From an uncultured Coleofasciculus sp. (GTDB lineage: Bacteria; Cyanobacteriota; Cyanobacteriia; Cyanobacteriales; Coleofasciculaceae): a stretch of DNA of 8,314 bases. This document shows, piece by piece, positions 1 through 6,470 of the stretch. The stretch lies in NCBI GenBank assembly GCA_902805485.1, contig CADCTM010000324.1, positions 2,827-11,140 of the forward strand, in the 5' to 3' direction. Position 1 is the stretch's first letter; every line of letters starts with the position of its first letter. The translations under genes and the position numbers were made by a program. The notes under the pieces were generated by a model that saw nothing but the letters and a program-made list of their open reading frames with translations, ran no database searches and was not told the origin of the DNA.

Positions 1-34
1 TCAGTTAACAAAGAAAGGTTAAGGAAAAACGACT

Positions 35-1279
35 ATGAACGATAATAATCAGCCAATTGATTTAAGTATTAAAAAGCCTGAGGTTAGGAAGCCTGAGGTA
101 ATTATTGAATCCGTTCCGGCACCCCTAGCCAAGCATGAAGAAGGTGGAGAAATCGTTCAAGAAAACCACGATGAGCATGGTTCTCACCCAGTGGCAACAG
201 CGATTGGTGCTGCGGGTGGTGGTGTAGCCGGAGCGACGATCGGAAAAATGGTCGGTGGTAGACTGGGAGCGGCAATTGGTGCTGTTGCTGGTGCTGTTGC
301 TGGCGGTATTACAGGTAACGCTGCCGGTGAAAGCCTTGACCATACCGTTGAAGAGGTCGTAGGAGCTGTTAAAGACGTCGTTGACGAAGTTAAGCCTTCG
401 GTTATTGGCGCTGTTGATGCCGTCAAAGATACAGTGGATGAAGTCAAGCCTTCGATTATTGGCACAGTCGATGCCGTGAAAGAAACGGTGGAAGAAGCCA
501 AGCCTTCGGTTCGGGGTGTTGTGGATTCGGTAAAAGATACAATCGATGAAACCAAGCCTTCTGTTAGAGAAGCTATAGACTCTCTGAAACAGACTGTTGA
601 TGAAACTCGCCCTTCAATTGTTGGGACAGCAGACGCCGTAAAAGATGCCGCACACCAAGTCAAACCTTCGGTAGTTGATGCGGTTAAGAGTGCTTCCCAA
701 GATGCCAAGCAGACTGCTAAAGGTGTGGCTAACTCGGTACAAAGTGCAGCAGCAGAAGCTAAACCTGCAGTTGTCGATGCGGCGAAAAGTGCGGCTCAAG
801 ATGCCAAGCAGACTGCAAAAACTGTAAGCAATGAAGTTAAAGATACCGCACAACAAGTTAAGCCTTCTGTTGTCGATGCGGCAAAAAGTGCTTCTCAAGA
901 TGCCAAGCAGACTGCAAAAACTGTAAGCAATGAAGTTAAAGATACCGCACACCAAGTTAAGCCTTCTGTTGTCGATGCGGCAAAAAGTGCTTCTCAAGAT
1001 GCCAAGTTCTCGGCAAAAAGTGCGGCTAACTCAGTTAAGGATGCAGCACAGGAAGCCAAGCACAAGCAAGAAATGGCAGAGCCAACTCCCATTGGACATC
1101 CGATTGCTCCTCCGACACCGCCAGCACCAAGAGCAATGGATAAAGACCGGATTGTTATCGAGCCAAATCTTTACACCGAGCCGACTAGCTCAGTTAATCC
1201 TCGTAAGATTGACACTACTGAGGAAGCGCTCAAGAAAATTCGTCGGGATGCGTTAAATCTTGATGAGCCAAATCTGTAG
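35..1279 (+). CDS. Glycine-zipper, LEA-like tandem-repeat protein
   Basis: A 414-residue protein of unknown exact function. The ATG is preceded by AAGGA at 21-25, nine bases upstream. Residues 1-50 are polar and contain a small KPEV duplication. Residues 52-98 form an Ala/Gly-rich glycine-zipper segment (GxxxG-type spacing: AAGGGVAGATIG, GGRLGAAIGAVAG) that could insert into or lie on a membrane. Residues 110-217 are six 18-residue units and 218-345 are three and a half 33-residue units; nearly all contain a Lys-Pro-Ser core. The tail (346-414) is Pro-rich, then charged, with EPNL occurring twice. There is no signal peptide. The 33-residue units divide into three 11-mers of the kind seen in group 3 LEA proteins, and the regular prolines recall apolipoprotein amphipathic helices. 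A stress-protective or membrane-coating role is inference. The gene reads alone on the plus strand and converges on the phytochrome cluster. Confidence is high that it is coding and low on function. Confidence 0.88.
   Translation: MNDNNQPIDLSIKKPEVRKPEVIIESVPAPLAKHEEGGEIVQENHDEHGSHPVATAIGAAGGGVAGATIGKMVGGRLGAAIGAVAGAVAGGITGNAAGESLDHTVEEVVGAVKDVVDEVKPSVIGAVDAVKDTVDEVKPSIIGTVDAVKETVEEAKPSVRGVVDSVKDTIDETKPSVREAIDSLKQTVDETRPSIVGTADAVKDAAHQVKPSVVDAVKSASQDAKQTAKGVANSVQSAAAEAKPAVVDAAKSAAQDAKQTAKTVSNEVKDTAQQVKPSVVDAAKSASQDAKQTAKTVSNEVKDTAHQVKPSVVDAAKSASQDAKFSAKSAANSVKDAAQEAKHKQEMAEPTPIGHPIAPPTPPAPRAMDKDRIVIEPNLYTEPTSSVNPRKIDTTEEALKKIRRDALNLDEPNL
362..685 (+). repeat. Six in-frame 54-bp (18-residue) tandem repeats
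   Basis: Residues 110-217 divide exactly into six 18-residue units, such as DAVKDTVDEVKPSIIGTV. Each carries hydrophobics at about positions 3, 7, 10, 14 and 18, and a Lys/Arg-Pro-Ser at 11-13. Eighteen residues equal five alpha-helical turns, so the hydrophobic stripe would stay on one face. The units are diverged at DNA level, which suggests an old duplication kept by selection on the protein. Confidence 0.85.
686..1069 (+). repeat. 99-bp (33-residue) tandem repeats, three and a half copies
   Basis: Units start at 686, 785, 884 and 983; the last is partial. The copies at 785-883 and 884-982 are nearly identical in DNA, differing at only a few bases, while the first and last are more diverged. 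This indicates recent duplication or gene conversion of the middle copies. Each unit splits into 11-mers such as KSASQDAKQTA, KTVSNEVKDTA and HQVKPSVVDAA. Copy number may vary between strains. Confidence 0.88.
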
Positions 1280-1292
1280 ATAACACTTCTTT

Positions 1293-1316
1293 AGGGTAGT
1301 ACATCTGTGCTACCCT
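1293..1316. terminator. Hairpin between convergent genes, possible bidirectional terminator
   Basis: AGGGTAGTAC (1293-1302) pairs with GTGCTACCCT (1307-1316) over 10 bp, with one G-U wobble and a four-base ATCT loop. It starts 13 bases after the stop of the plus-strand gene and lies 40 bases beyond the stop of the minus-strand reductase. There is no real T-tract on either side, so it is not a classical Rho-independent terminator. Position and stem strength still favour a role in ending or protecting one or both transcripts. Confidence 0.5.
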
Positions 1317-1356
1317 ACTTACAAAAATTCAGTGAAACAATATTAAACTAAAAGAC

Positions 1357-2538
1357 CTATTGTTCTGATAAACGCTTAACTTCTTGACCACCAAACAATC
1401 GATGGGACTCTTCTAAAAAAGCTGGAATTTTGTCAGCGTGGGGACTTTCTTGTAAACATTGCTGTAAATCGAGTTCCTTCAGGCGATCGGCTTTGTTCCC
1501 CGGAAACCAATGACTGGCATTACCTAACAAGTTATAGCGCATTTTGCAGTAGTCCATTAAGTCGTAAGCCAGGGCGAGATTCCTCAACCACAAAATTATG
1601 AGGATATTAATGCCTCCTGGTGTTTCTTCCGGTTTTGGTAAGCCGACGTGCCAAGTTTTTACCCAATGTTCGCCCAAAATTGCGATCGCTTCTTCTTCCA
1701 AACGCACCAAAATTGGCGGTAAAATCTCATCAGCTCGATCTAACAATTCCACTGCCTTCAAATGTTCATCAAAATCCGACGCTTTTGATGCCCCTAAACT
1801 CAACGTATGCACTTGAGGATAGGACAAACAAAACAAATCGTTAAACACCATCGGACTCAGCGGCGCACAAAGTTCTACCAGCTTCTGAGGCGGTGAATAC
1901 AGCATTCCCCCTTTATCAGACGGACTAATAATAAACACCCCCATATCGTGGCGATTCGCCGCCTCAATTGCCGCCCAATTAAACTGGTTTATATAATACC
2001 AATGCAGGTTAAGGTAATCGAACTGATTAGTGTTAATTGTCTCAACAATTACATCCGTCGGACCATGGGTAGAAAAGCCAATAAACCGCACCTTCCCTTG
2101 TGCTTGCAGCTTACGCGCCACATCCATGCAGCCACCAGGGCGAATACTATCATGCAGTAACTGGGGCGTATTAATCCCGTGTAATGACAGCAAGTCAACA
2201 TAATCTAGCTTTAAATAATCTAGAGATTTGTCAAACTCCTGGCGGAATTCTTGAGGATTTGATTTCGGACTAATTTTAGTTTGAACAATCAGTTTTTCAC
2301 GCTCAAAAGTTGGTAAAATTCGTCCCAACTGCATCTCCGATGTTCCATAGCCGCGTGCCGTTTCAATATGATTAATTCCCACTTCAATTGAATGGCGAAT
2401 CGTTGCTTCTAGATTCTGTTGATTGTCTGCGGGAATTTGCTCTGGCGGAACATCTTGCCACTTAAATTGGTATCTCATGCCGCCGCAAGAAAACACCGGC
2501 ATTTGCAATTCTGTACGCCCAAATCTTCGGTATTGCAT
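1357..2538 (-). CDS. Aldo/keto reductase family oxidoreductase
   Basis: A 393-residue soluble TIM-barrel oxidoreductase that probably uses NADPH to reduce a carbonyl substrate, which cannot be named. It opens with the family signature YRRFGRTELQMPVFSCGGMR. The usual catalytic tetrad is Asp-Tyr-Lys-His; here the positions read Glu59 (in HIETARGYGTSE), Tyr64, Lys88 and His120, so the Asp is a Glu. SPSDKGG (205-211) fits the cofactor-side loop. At about 393 residues it is longer than a plain reductase. The extra C-terminal region (about 290-393) resembles the extension of COG1453-type reductases, which often carries a ferredoxin-like Fe-S motif, but only Cys331 and Cys361 remain, so a cluster is unlikely. 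The ATG has AAGG six bases upstream (2545-2548). It starts 31 bp after the kinase stop, so it could be the last gene of the phytochrome operon. Confidence 0.93.
   Translation of the reverse strand: MQYRRFGRTELQMPVFSCGGMRYQFKWQDVPPEQIPADNQQNLEATIRHSIEVGINHIETARGYGTSEMQLGRILPTFEREKLIVQTKISPKSNPQEFRQEFDKSLDYLKLDYVDLLSLHGINTPQLLHDSIRPGGCMDVARKLQAQGKVRFIGFSTHGPTDVIVETINTNQFDYLNLHWYYINQFNWAAIEAANRHDMGVFIISPSDKGGMLYSPPQKLVELCAPLSPMVFNDLFCLSYPQVHTLSLGASKASDFDEHLKAVELLDRADEILPPILVRLEEEAIAILGEHWVKTWHVGLPKPEETPGGINILIILWLRNLALAYDLMDYCKMRYNLLGNASHWFPGNKADRLKELDLQQCLQESPHADKIPAFLEESHRLFGGQEVKRLSEQ
1682..1689. repeat. HIP1 octamer GCGATCGC
   Basis: An exact palindromic HIP1 site inside the aldo/keto reductase gene. 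This octamer is strongly over-represented in many cyanobacteria and is the simplest compositional sign of the host group. Confidence 0.9.
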
Positions 2539-2569
2539 TGTCTGCCTTATCGCGACTACTTAATTTATG

Positions 2570-3727
2570 CTATACCTTGATTAAAGGCAGTGTTACCATA
2601 AATTTCGTCCCGACTCCGACGTGACTTTGCACTGAAATCTGACCTTCATGCGCCTCCACGCACTTTTTAACAATTGCCAACCCCAATCCATTGCCGGGAA
2701 TTCTGTCAACATTGCTAGCGCGATGAAACGGTTGAAATAGTCGTTTTTGCTCTTCTGGGGGAATACCAATGCCTTGATCTTGAATTTGGAAGAGGACGCT
2801 ATCCTCTTGGGCAATTAGCTCAAATTGCACTGTACCGCCTTCTGGCGAGTATTTAATCGCGTTGGTGAGTAAATTGCCCAAAATATGCCGCAGCAGGCTT
2901 TCATCCCATAGTGCTTCGCCTAACTCCCCGTGACGGGTAAAAATGAGGTGATGCTTCTCTTTTGTACTCAGTTGTAGTTCTGCAATTAGTTTGCCGCAGA
3001 ATGCTTCTAAAGCGAGTGGTGCAGGTTGATAGCGGAGTTTGCCAGCATCGGCTTTGCCAATTAATAAGACCTCATTTAATAGTTGATCCAGGCTTTTAAT
3101 CGCCGATCTCATCAACTGAAAATGAGTAGTTTTTGTCTCCTTTGTTAGTTGTTCATCATGGCTTTGGAGAAATCCTGTCGATAAAAGAATCGTTGTTAGA
3201 GGATTGCGGAAATCATGAGAAAGCATTGACACAAATTCTGATTTTAGCTGATTAATTTCTTTGGCTTTTACCAGTTCTGCCGTTCGTTCCTGAACCCGAA
3301 TTTCTAATGTTTCATTCACAACTCGTAAGGCTTCTAACGCCTGTTTCCGCTCGATTGCATAGCGGAGGGAACGCCCTAGGACTTCTCCATTAACGTGCCG
3401 TTTGACGAGATAATCTTGCGCTCCTTGCCGTACTGCTTCCATTGCCAGTTCTTCATCGTTCAGATTTGTTAGCACAACAATTGGTAAGCTCGGAGCCTTT
3501 TCAATTAAGGGAGCAAGAGAGGCTAATCCCACGCTGTCGGGTAGGGTTAAATCCAACAAAATTACATCAAAATCATCATGATTGAGTTGGTTAATTGCTT
3601 CCCTTAATCGCTTGACATGAACCAAACTAAACTGTTTGAACCGAGATTCTTTCAGCACTTCCTGTAACAATCTGGCTTCTGCCAAACTGTCCTCAATTAA
3701 CAAGATTTTGACTGAACTTGCAGCCAT
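2570..3727 (-). CDS. REC-histidine kinase (receiver domain fused before a kinase)
   Basis: A 385-residue cytoplasmic two-component protein in REC-linker-kinase order. The receiver (about 6-125) has the acidic pair Glu12/Asp13, phosphoacceptor Asp59 in VILLDLTLPDS, Thr87 and Lys109. A charged, coiled-coil-like linker follows (about 128-165, with TLEIRVQERTAELVKAKE). The HisKA domain has phosphoacceptor His171 in MLSHDFRNPL. The ATPase domain has an N-box with Asn285/Asn289, G1 at DQGIGI (317-322) and G2 at GNGLGLAI (345-352), so the kinase looks intact. There is no PAS, GAF or membrane segment; input most likely arrives as phosphate or a partner at the receiver. It lies 45 bp after the rcp1-like gene, consistent with one transcript. 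The ATG has only a weak purine-rich ribosome site (GAGAAG). That Cph1 is its phosphodonor is inference. Confidence 0.94.
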   Translation of the reverse strand: MAASSVKILLIEDSLAEARLLQEVLKESRFKQFSLVHVKRLREAINQLNHDDFDVILLDLTLPDSVGLASLAPLIEKAPSLPIVVLTNLNDEELAMEAVRQGAQDYLVKRHVNGEVLGRSLRYAIERKQALEALRVVNETLEIRVQERTAELVKAKEINQLKSEFVSMLSHDFRNPLTTILLSTGFLQSHDEQLTKETKTTHFQLMRSAIKSLDQLLNEVLLIGKADAGKLRYQPAPLALEAFCGKLIAELQLSTKEKHHLIFTRHGELGEALWDESLLRHILGNLLTNAIKYSPEGGTVQFELIAQEDSVLFQIQDQGIGIPPEEQKRLFQPFHRASNVDRIPGNGLGLAIVKKCVEAHEGQISVQSHVGVGTKFMVTLPLIKV

Positions 3728-3772
3728 AGTCTTCTCGTCTCACTCCCTGTGCTACTCGACTCACCCAACTTC

Positions 3773-4219
3773 TTAATCCAACGGTAAGGTGACAGTTTCC
3801 AACCAAAATTCCTCTATCCCTTTGACTATTTTGAATAGCTCACTCAGGTTGCGGGATTTGGTTATATAACAATTGACGTGTAATTCGTAGCTTTGGGCAA
3901 TATCCTCCTCATTTCTGGATGTTGTTAGTACCACTACCGGAATGCGTTTGAGCTGAGGATCGGCTTTGATTTCCGCTAGAACCTCTCGACCATCTTTTCG
4001 GGGCAAGTTTAAATCTAGCAAAATTAAATCTGGGCGTAATGCCTCAGCATATTCCCCTTCTCGGCGTAAATAAGCCATTGCATCTACGCCATTTCTTACC
4101 GTCACTACCTGATGTGACACTGAGCTATTTTTTAACGCTTCTTGGATTAAGCGAACATCGGCTTTATTGTCCTCAACCAAAAAGATTATTTTTTGTCTTT
4201 CGCCCGTTTCTACGCTCAC
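3773..4219 (-). CDS. rcp1: Rcp1-type phytochrome response regulator
   Basis: A 148-residue single receiver domain with no output domain, the expected phosphate acceptor of the phytochrome kinase just upstream. Key residues from the GTG start: Glu16/Asp17, phosphoacceptor Asp69 in LILLDLNLPRKDG, Thr99 and Lys121. The stretch GREVLAEIK, the segment SYELHVNCYITKSRNL and the end GIEEFWLETVTLP are as I recall them for Synechocystis Rcp1, about 147 residues. A longer reading begins with TTG at 4234. I chose GTG at 4217-4219 because a perfect GGAGG (4228-4232) sits eight bases upstream and the length then matches the family. The coding region overlaps the phytochrome gene by 47 bp in another frame, implying translational coupling. 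Output is probably through protein partners, possibly including the REC-kinase downstream. Confidence 0.93.
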   Translation of the reverse strand: MSVETGERQKIIFLVEDNKADVRLIQEALKNSSVSHQVVTVRNGVDAMAYLRREGEYAEALRPDLILLDLNLPRKDGREVLAEIKADPQLKRIPVVVLTTSRNEEDIAQSYELHVNCYITKSRNLSELFKIVKGIEEFWLETVTLPLD

Positions 4220-6470
4220 GCTCGCGTCCTCCAAGGGGAATCGTCATGTAGAATGTTGCACCTTGCCCCAGTTTTGACTCTACCCAGATTCGTCCCCGGT
4301 GACACTCGACAATTTTCTTACAAATCGCCAAACCCATACCAGTGCCGGGGTATTCATCGCGGGTGTGCAGGCGCTGAAAAATAACGAAAATGCGATCGCC
4401 AAATTGCGGTTCAATCCCAATCCCATTATCCCGTACCGACAAGAGCCAGCCATCTTCCTGCCGAGACGCGCCCACATGAATTTCTGGCGCCTTTTCACTC
4501 CGGAATTTGATGGCGTTGCCAATCAGATTCAGAAACAATTGCATTAGCTGCGTATTATCCGCCAAAACCGTCGGTAATGGGTCATGGGTAATAACCGCAC
4601 CACTTTCAGAGATGCGTGTCCGCAAATTCGCTAAGGCTTGATTTAAGGGCTTTTCCACCTCAGTCAGTTCAAACTCAATGCCTTGCATATCCACCCGTGA
4701 ATAAGCCAGCACGTCATCTATTAATGTTTGCATCAAGCTAACTCCCTCAACGGCGAAGGTAATAAACTCATTCGCATCTTCGTCAAGTTGGTTTTGATAG
4801 CGCATCTCTAACAACTGTACATAGTTCGCGACTTGATTCAGCGGTTCTTGTAAGTCATGAGACGCCACATAAGCAAACTTTTTAAGTTCAGCATTGGAAC
4901 GTTCTAAATCGTGAGCTAACTGAGCAAGTTCATCAGCTTGACGCAGTACAATATTAATAATTGCCTTCCTTAATTCCAGTGCCGCTTTAACTTCAACAGT
5001 TTTCCAAGGTAAGGATTTTAAGCGAACGGTTTCTTTCCACAATTCAAATGATTTTCGCGGAGACAACCGTAATCCTGCTTCTGTCTGATTGGCTTCAAAT
5101 GCCTGATTAGGATTGCCGCCCCAATTAACAGTTTGAATTACTTCCGGTCGGAACCACAAAACATAGTTTTTCTTGGAAATCGGAATGGCAAGTAAGCCAC
5201 TTGCGACGTTTTTAAACCGTTCCGCATCCCCATAAATCAGAGCTAAAGAGTCAGTATAAAATACCTCCTCTGAAACATTATTCTGTAGCCATTGCAGCAA
5301 GAAATTGATATCTTCTTGTTTGGGAGTTTCACCGACTACTGTGCAATGGTTCCCAAAACAAACAGCAGCACCTTGAGCGCTTGTTAGATCCAGTAGATTC
5401 GGTTTGTGTTTAACTAATCCTTCAATAAAGTTATCCGCTTGAGACATATATTCAATCAACATCGATTGAACATAGGTTAATTTCATGCGATAGTCATAGT
5501 CTGCTGTCTCTTCTCTGGTTGAAAGTTCAGAAAAGATAACTCGCCCCAAAAATTCACAGGCTTTTCTCAGTTCATAGGAAACATACTTTGGTGTCTGATG
5601 ATGACAAGCGATCAATCCCCAAAGTTTTTGATCTTTAATTAAAGATATTGTTAAAGAAGCCCCTACCCCCATATTATGCAAGTACTCGATATGACACGGT
5701 GAGGCGCTTCTGAGAATTGAGAAGGTTAAATCTAGGGGATTTTGGCTAACTGGATTAATCGCTGGGAAAAGTTGAATGGGTTGGGATTTTGCGTCTGGAA
5801 TTAATCTGATCCAATTGGAACTAAATAATTTTCTGGCGACTTTAGGGATATCTGATTCTGGATAGTGAAGACCTAAGTAAGATTCCAAATTTTCGTTTTT
5901 TTCTTCAGCGATAACCGCTCCATGTCCATCCTCATCAAATTTATAGAGCATCACCCGATCAAAACCAGTGACTTTTCTGACTTCATTAACAATAATTTGA
6001 CAAAATTCCTTGAGATTCGAGGTAGTTTCAAGTTGGTTAATTGAGGCTCTAGCGAGATGATAAAAGCTTAAAAATGGAATATTTTCCTGTGAAATCGCTG
6101 GCTCTAATTCCAGAATCAAAAATCCATCGGGATTGCGGTGAAAAATCCCATCAAATACGATGAACTCATCGCCTTTTTTTCTCGCCCAAAGTTTGGTAGG
6201 GTTGAGGAAGTCTTGATTTTCCTCAGCTACTGCGGCTTTAAGTTTCTCGACTTGGAAGGAATCAAGGATGTCTTCCAGGGTTTTTTGCACCATGTTTTCT
6301 GGAGTAATTCCGAAAACAGTGGATGTATTTTTGCTAACTTGTAATATTTTTAACTCTGGCTCTTCCAGGACAAAAATTACCCCATGCGGTTGAATTTGTC
6401 CAGAAAGATGAATCGTTTGCTGTTCTAAGTCAGCGAAATTAATATTTTGTACTTGTAAATCGATATCCAT
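4173..6470 (-). CDS. cph1: Cph1-type phytochrome, red/far-red light-sensing histidine kinase
   Basis: A 765-residue PAS-GAF-PHY-HisKA-ATPase photoreceptor, soluble, with no membrane segments. It should sense red/far-red light through a covalently bound bilin and phosphorylate the Rcp1-type regulator encoded next. Taking ATG 6468-6470 as start, residue numbers coincide with Synechocystis Cph1: Tyr176, Asp207 in PESDIP, chromophore Cys259 in LRSASPCHIEYL, His260, His290, tongue motifs WGG (450-452) and PRKSF (471-475), and phosphoacceptor His538 in ASHDLQEPL. The ATPase domain has Asn648/Asn652, DNGIGI (681-686) and GTGMGLAI (709-716). No Cys precedes residue 157, so biliverdin linkage of the bacteriophytochrome type is excluded and phycocyanobilin is expected. 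This ATG has GGAGAGGA about five bases upstream; TTG 6500 and ATG 6485 lack such a site. The C-terminus carries 17 extra residues, rich in Arg and Lys, beyond the usual end. Confidence 0.96.
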   Translation of the reverse strand: MDIDLQVQNINFADLEQQTIHLSGQIQPHGVIFVLEEPELKILQVSKNTSTVFGITPENMVQKTLEDILDSFQVEKLKAAVAEENQDFLNPTKLWARKKGDEFIVFDGIFHRNPDGFLILELEPAISQENIPFLSFYHLARASINQLETTSNLKEFCQIIVNEVRKVTGFDRVMLYKFDEDGHGAVIAEEKNENLESYLGLHYPESDIPKVARKLFSSNWIRLIPDAKSQPIQLFPAINPVSQNPLDLTFSILRSASPCHIEYLHNMGVGASLTISLIKDQKLWGLIACHHQTPKYVSYELRKACEFLGRVIFSELSTREETADYDYRMKLTYVQSMLIEYMSQADNFIEGLVKHKPNLLDLTSAQGAAVCFGNHCTVVGETPKQEDINFLLQWLQNNVSEEVFYTDSLALIYGDAERFKNVASGLLAIPISKKNYVLWFRPEVIQTVNWGGNPNQAFEANQTEAGLRLSPRKSFELWKETVRLKSLPWKTVEVKAALELRKAIINIVLRQADELAQLAHDLERSNAELKKFAYVASHDLQEPLNQVANYVQLLEMRYQNQLDEDANEFITFAVEGVSLMQTLIDDVLAYSRVDMQGIEFELTEVEKPLNQALANLRTRISESGAVITHDPLPTVLADNTQLMQLFLNLIGNAIKFRSEKAPEIHVGASRQEDGWLLSVRDNGIGIEPQFGDRIFVIFQRLHTRDEYPGTGMGLAICKKIVECHRGRIWVESKLGQGATFYMTIPLGGRERERRNGRKTKNNLFG
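4228..4232 (-). promoter_or_regulatory. Shine-Dalgarno site of rcp1 inside the phytochrome reading frame
   Basis: The minus strand reads GGAGG here, followed by eight bases and GTG. The same bases encode Gly747-Gly748 of the phytochrome. This site decides the GTG start over the upstream TTG, whose codon directly abuts the site and would lack a correctly spaced ribosome-binding sequence. Confidence 0.75.
4392..4399. repeat. HIP1 octamer GCGATCGC
   Basis: A second exact copy, in the ATPase-domain coding part of the phytochrome gene. Confidence 0.9.

Noticed and set aside
184..708. Long minus-strand open frame (174 residues) opposite the repeat gene
   Set aside because: It is the mirror of the plus-strand repeats, low in complexity, with no good ribosome site, and lies inside a clearly coding gene. 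The frame at 614-997 (minus) is rejected for the same reason.
686..1069. Tandem 99-bp repeats as a CRISPR array
   Set aside because: The units are contiguous and in frame, with no unique spacers; they encode protein repeats.
1598..2160. Plus-strand frames opposite the aldo/keto reductase
   Set aside because: They are short shadows with no ribosome site or family resemblance; the minus-strand reductase explains the region.
4039..4547. Plus-strand frames opposite the response regulator and phytochrome ATPase domain
   Set aside because: They lie antisense to well-supported conserved domains and show no recognisable motif of their own.
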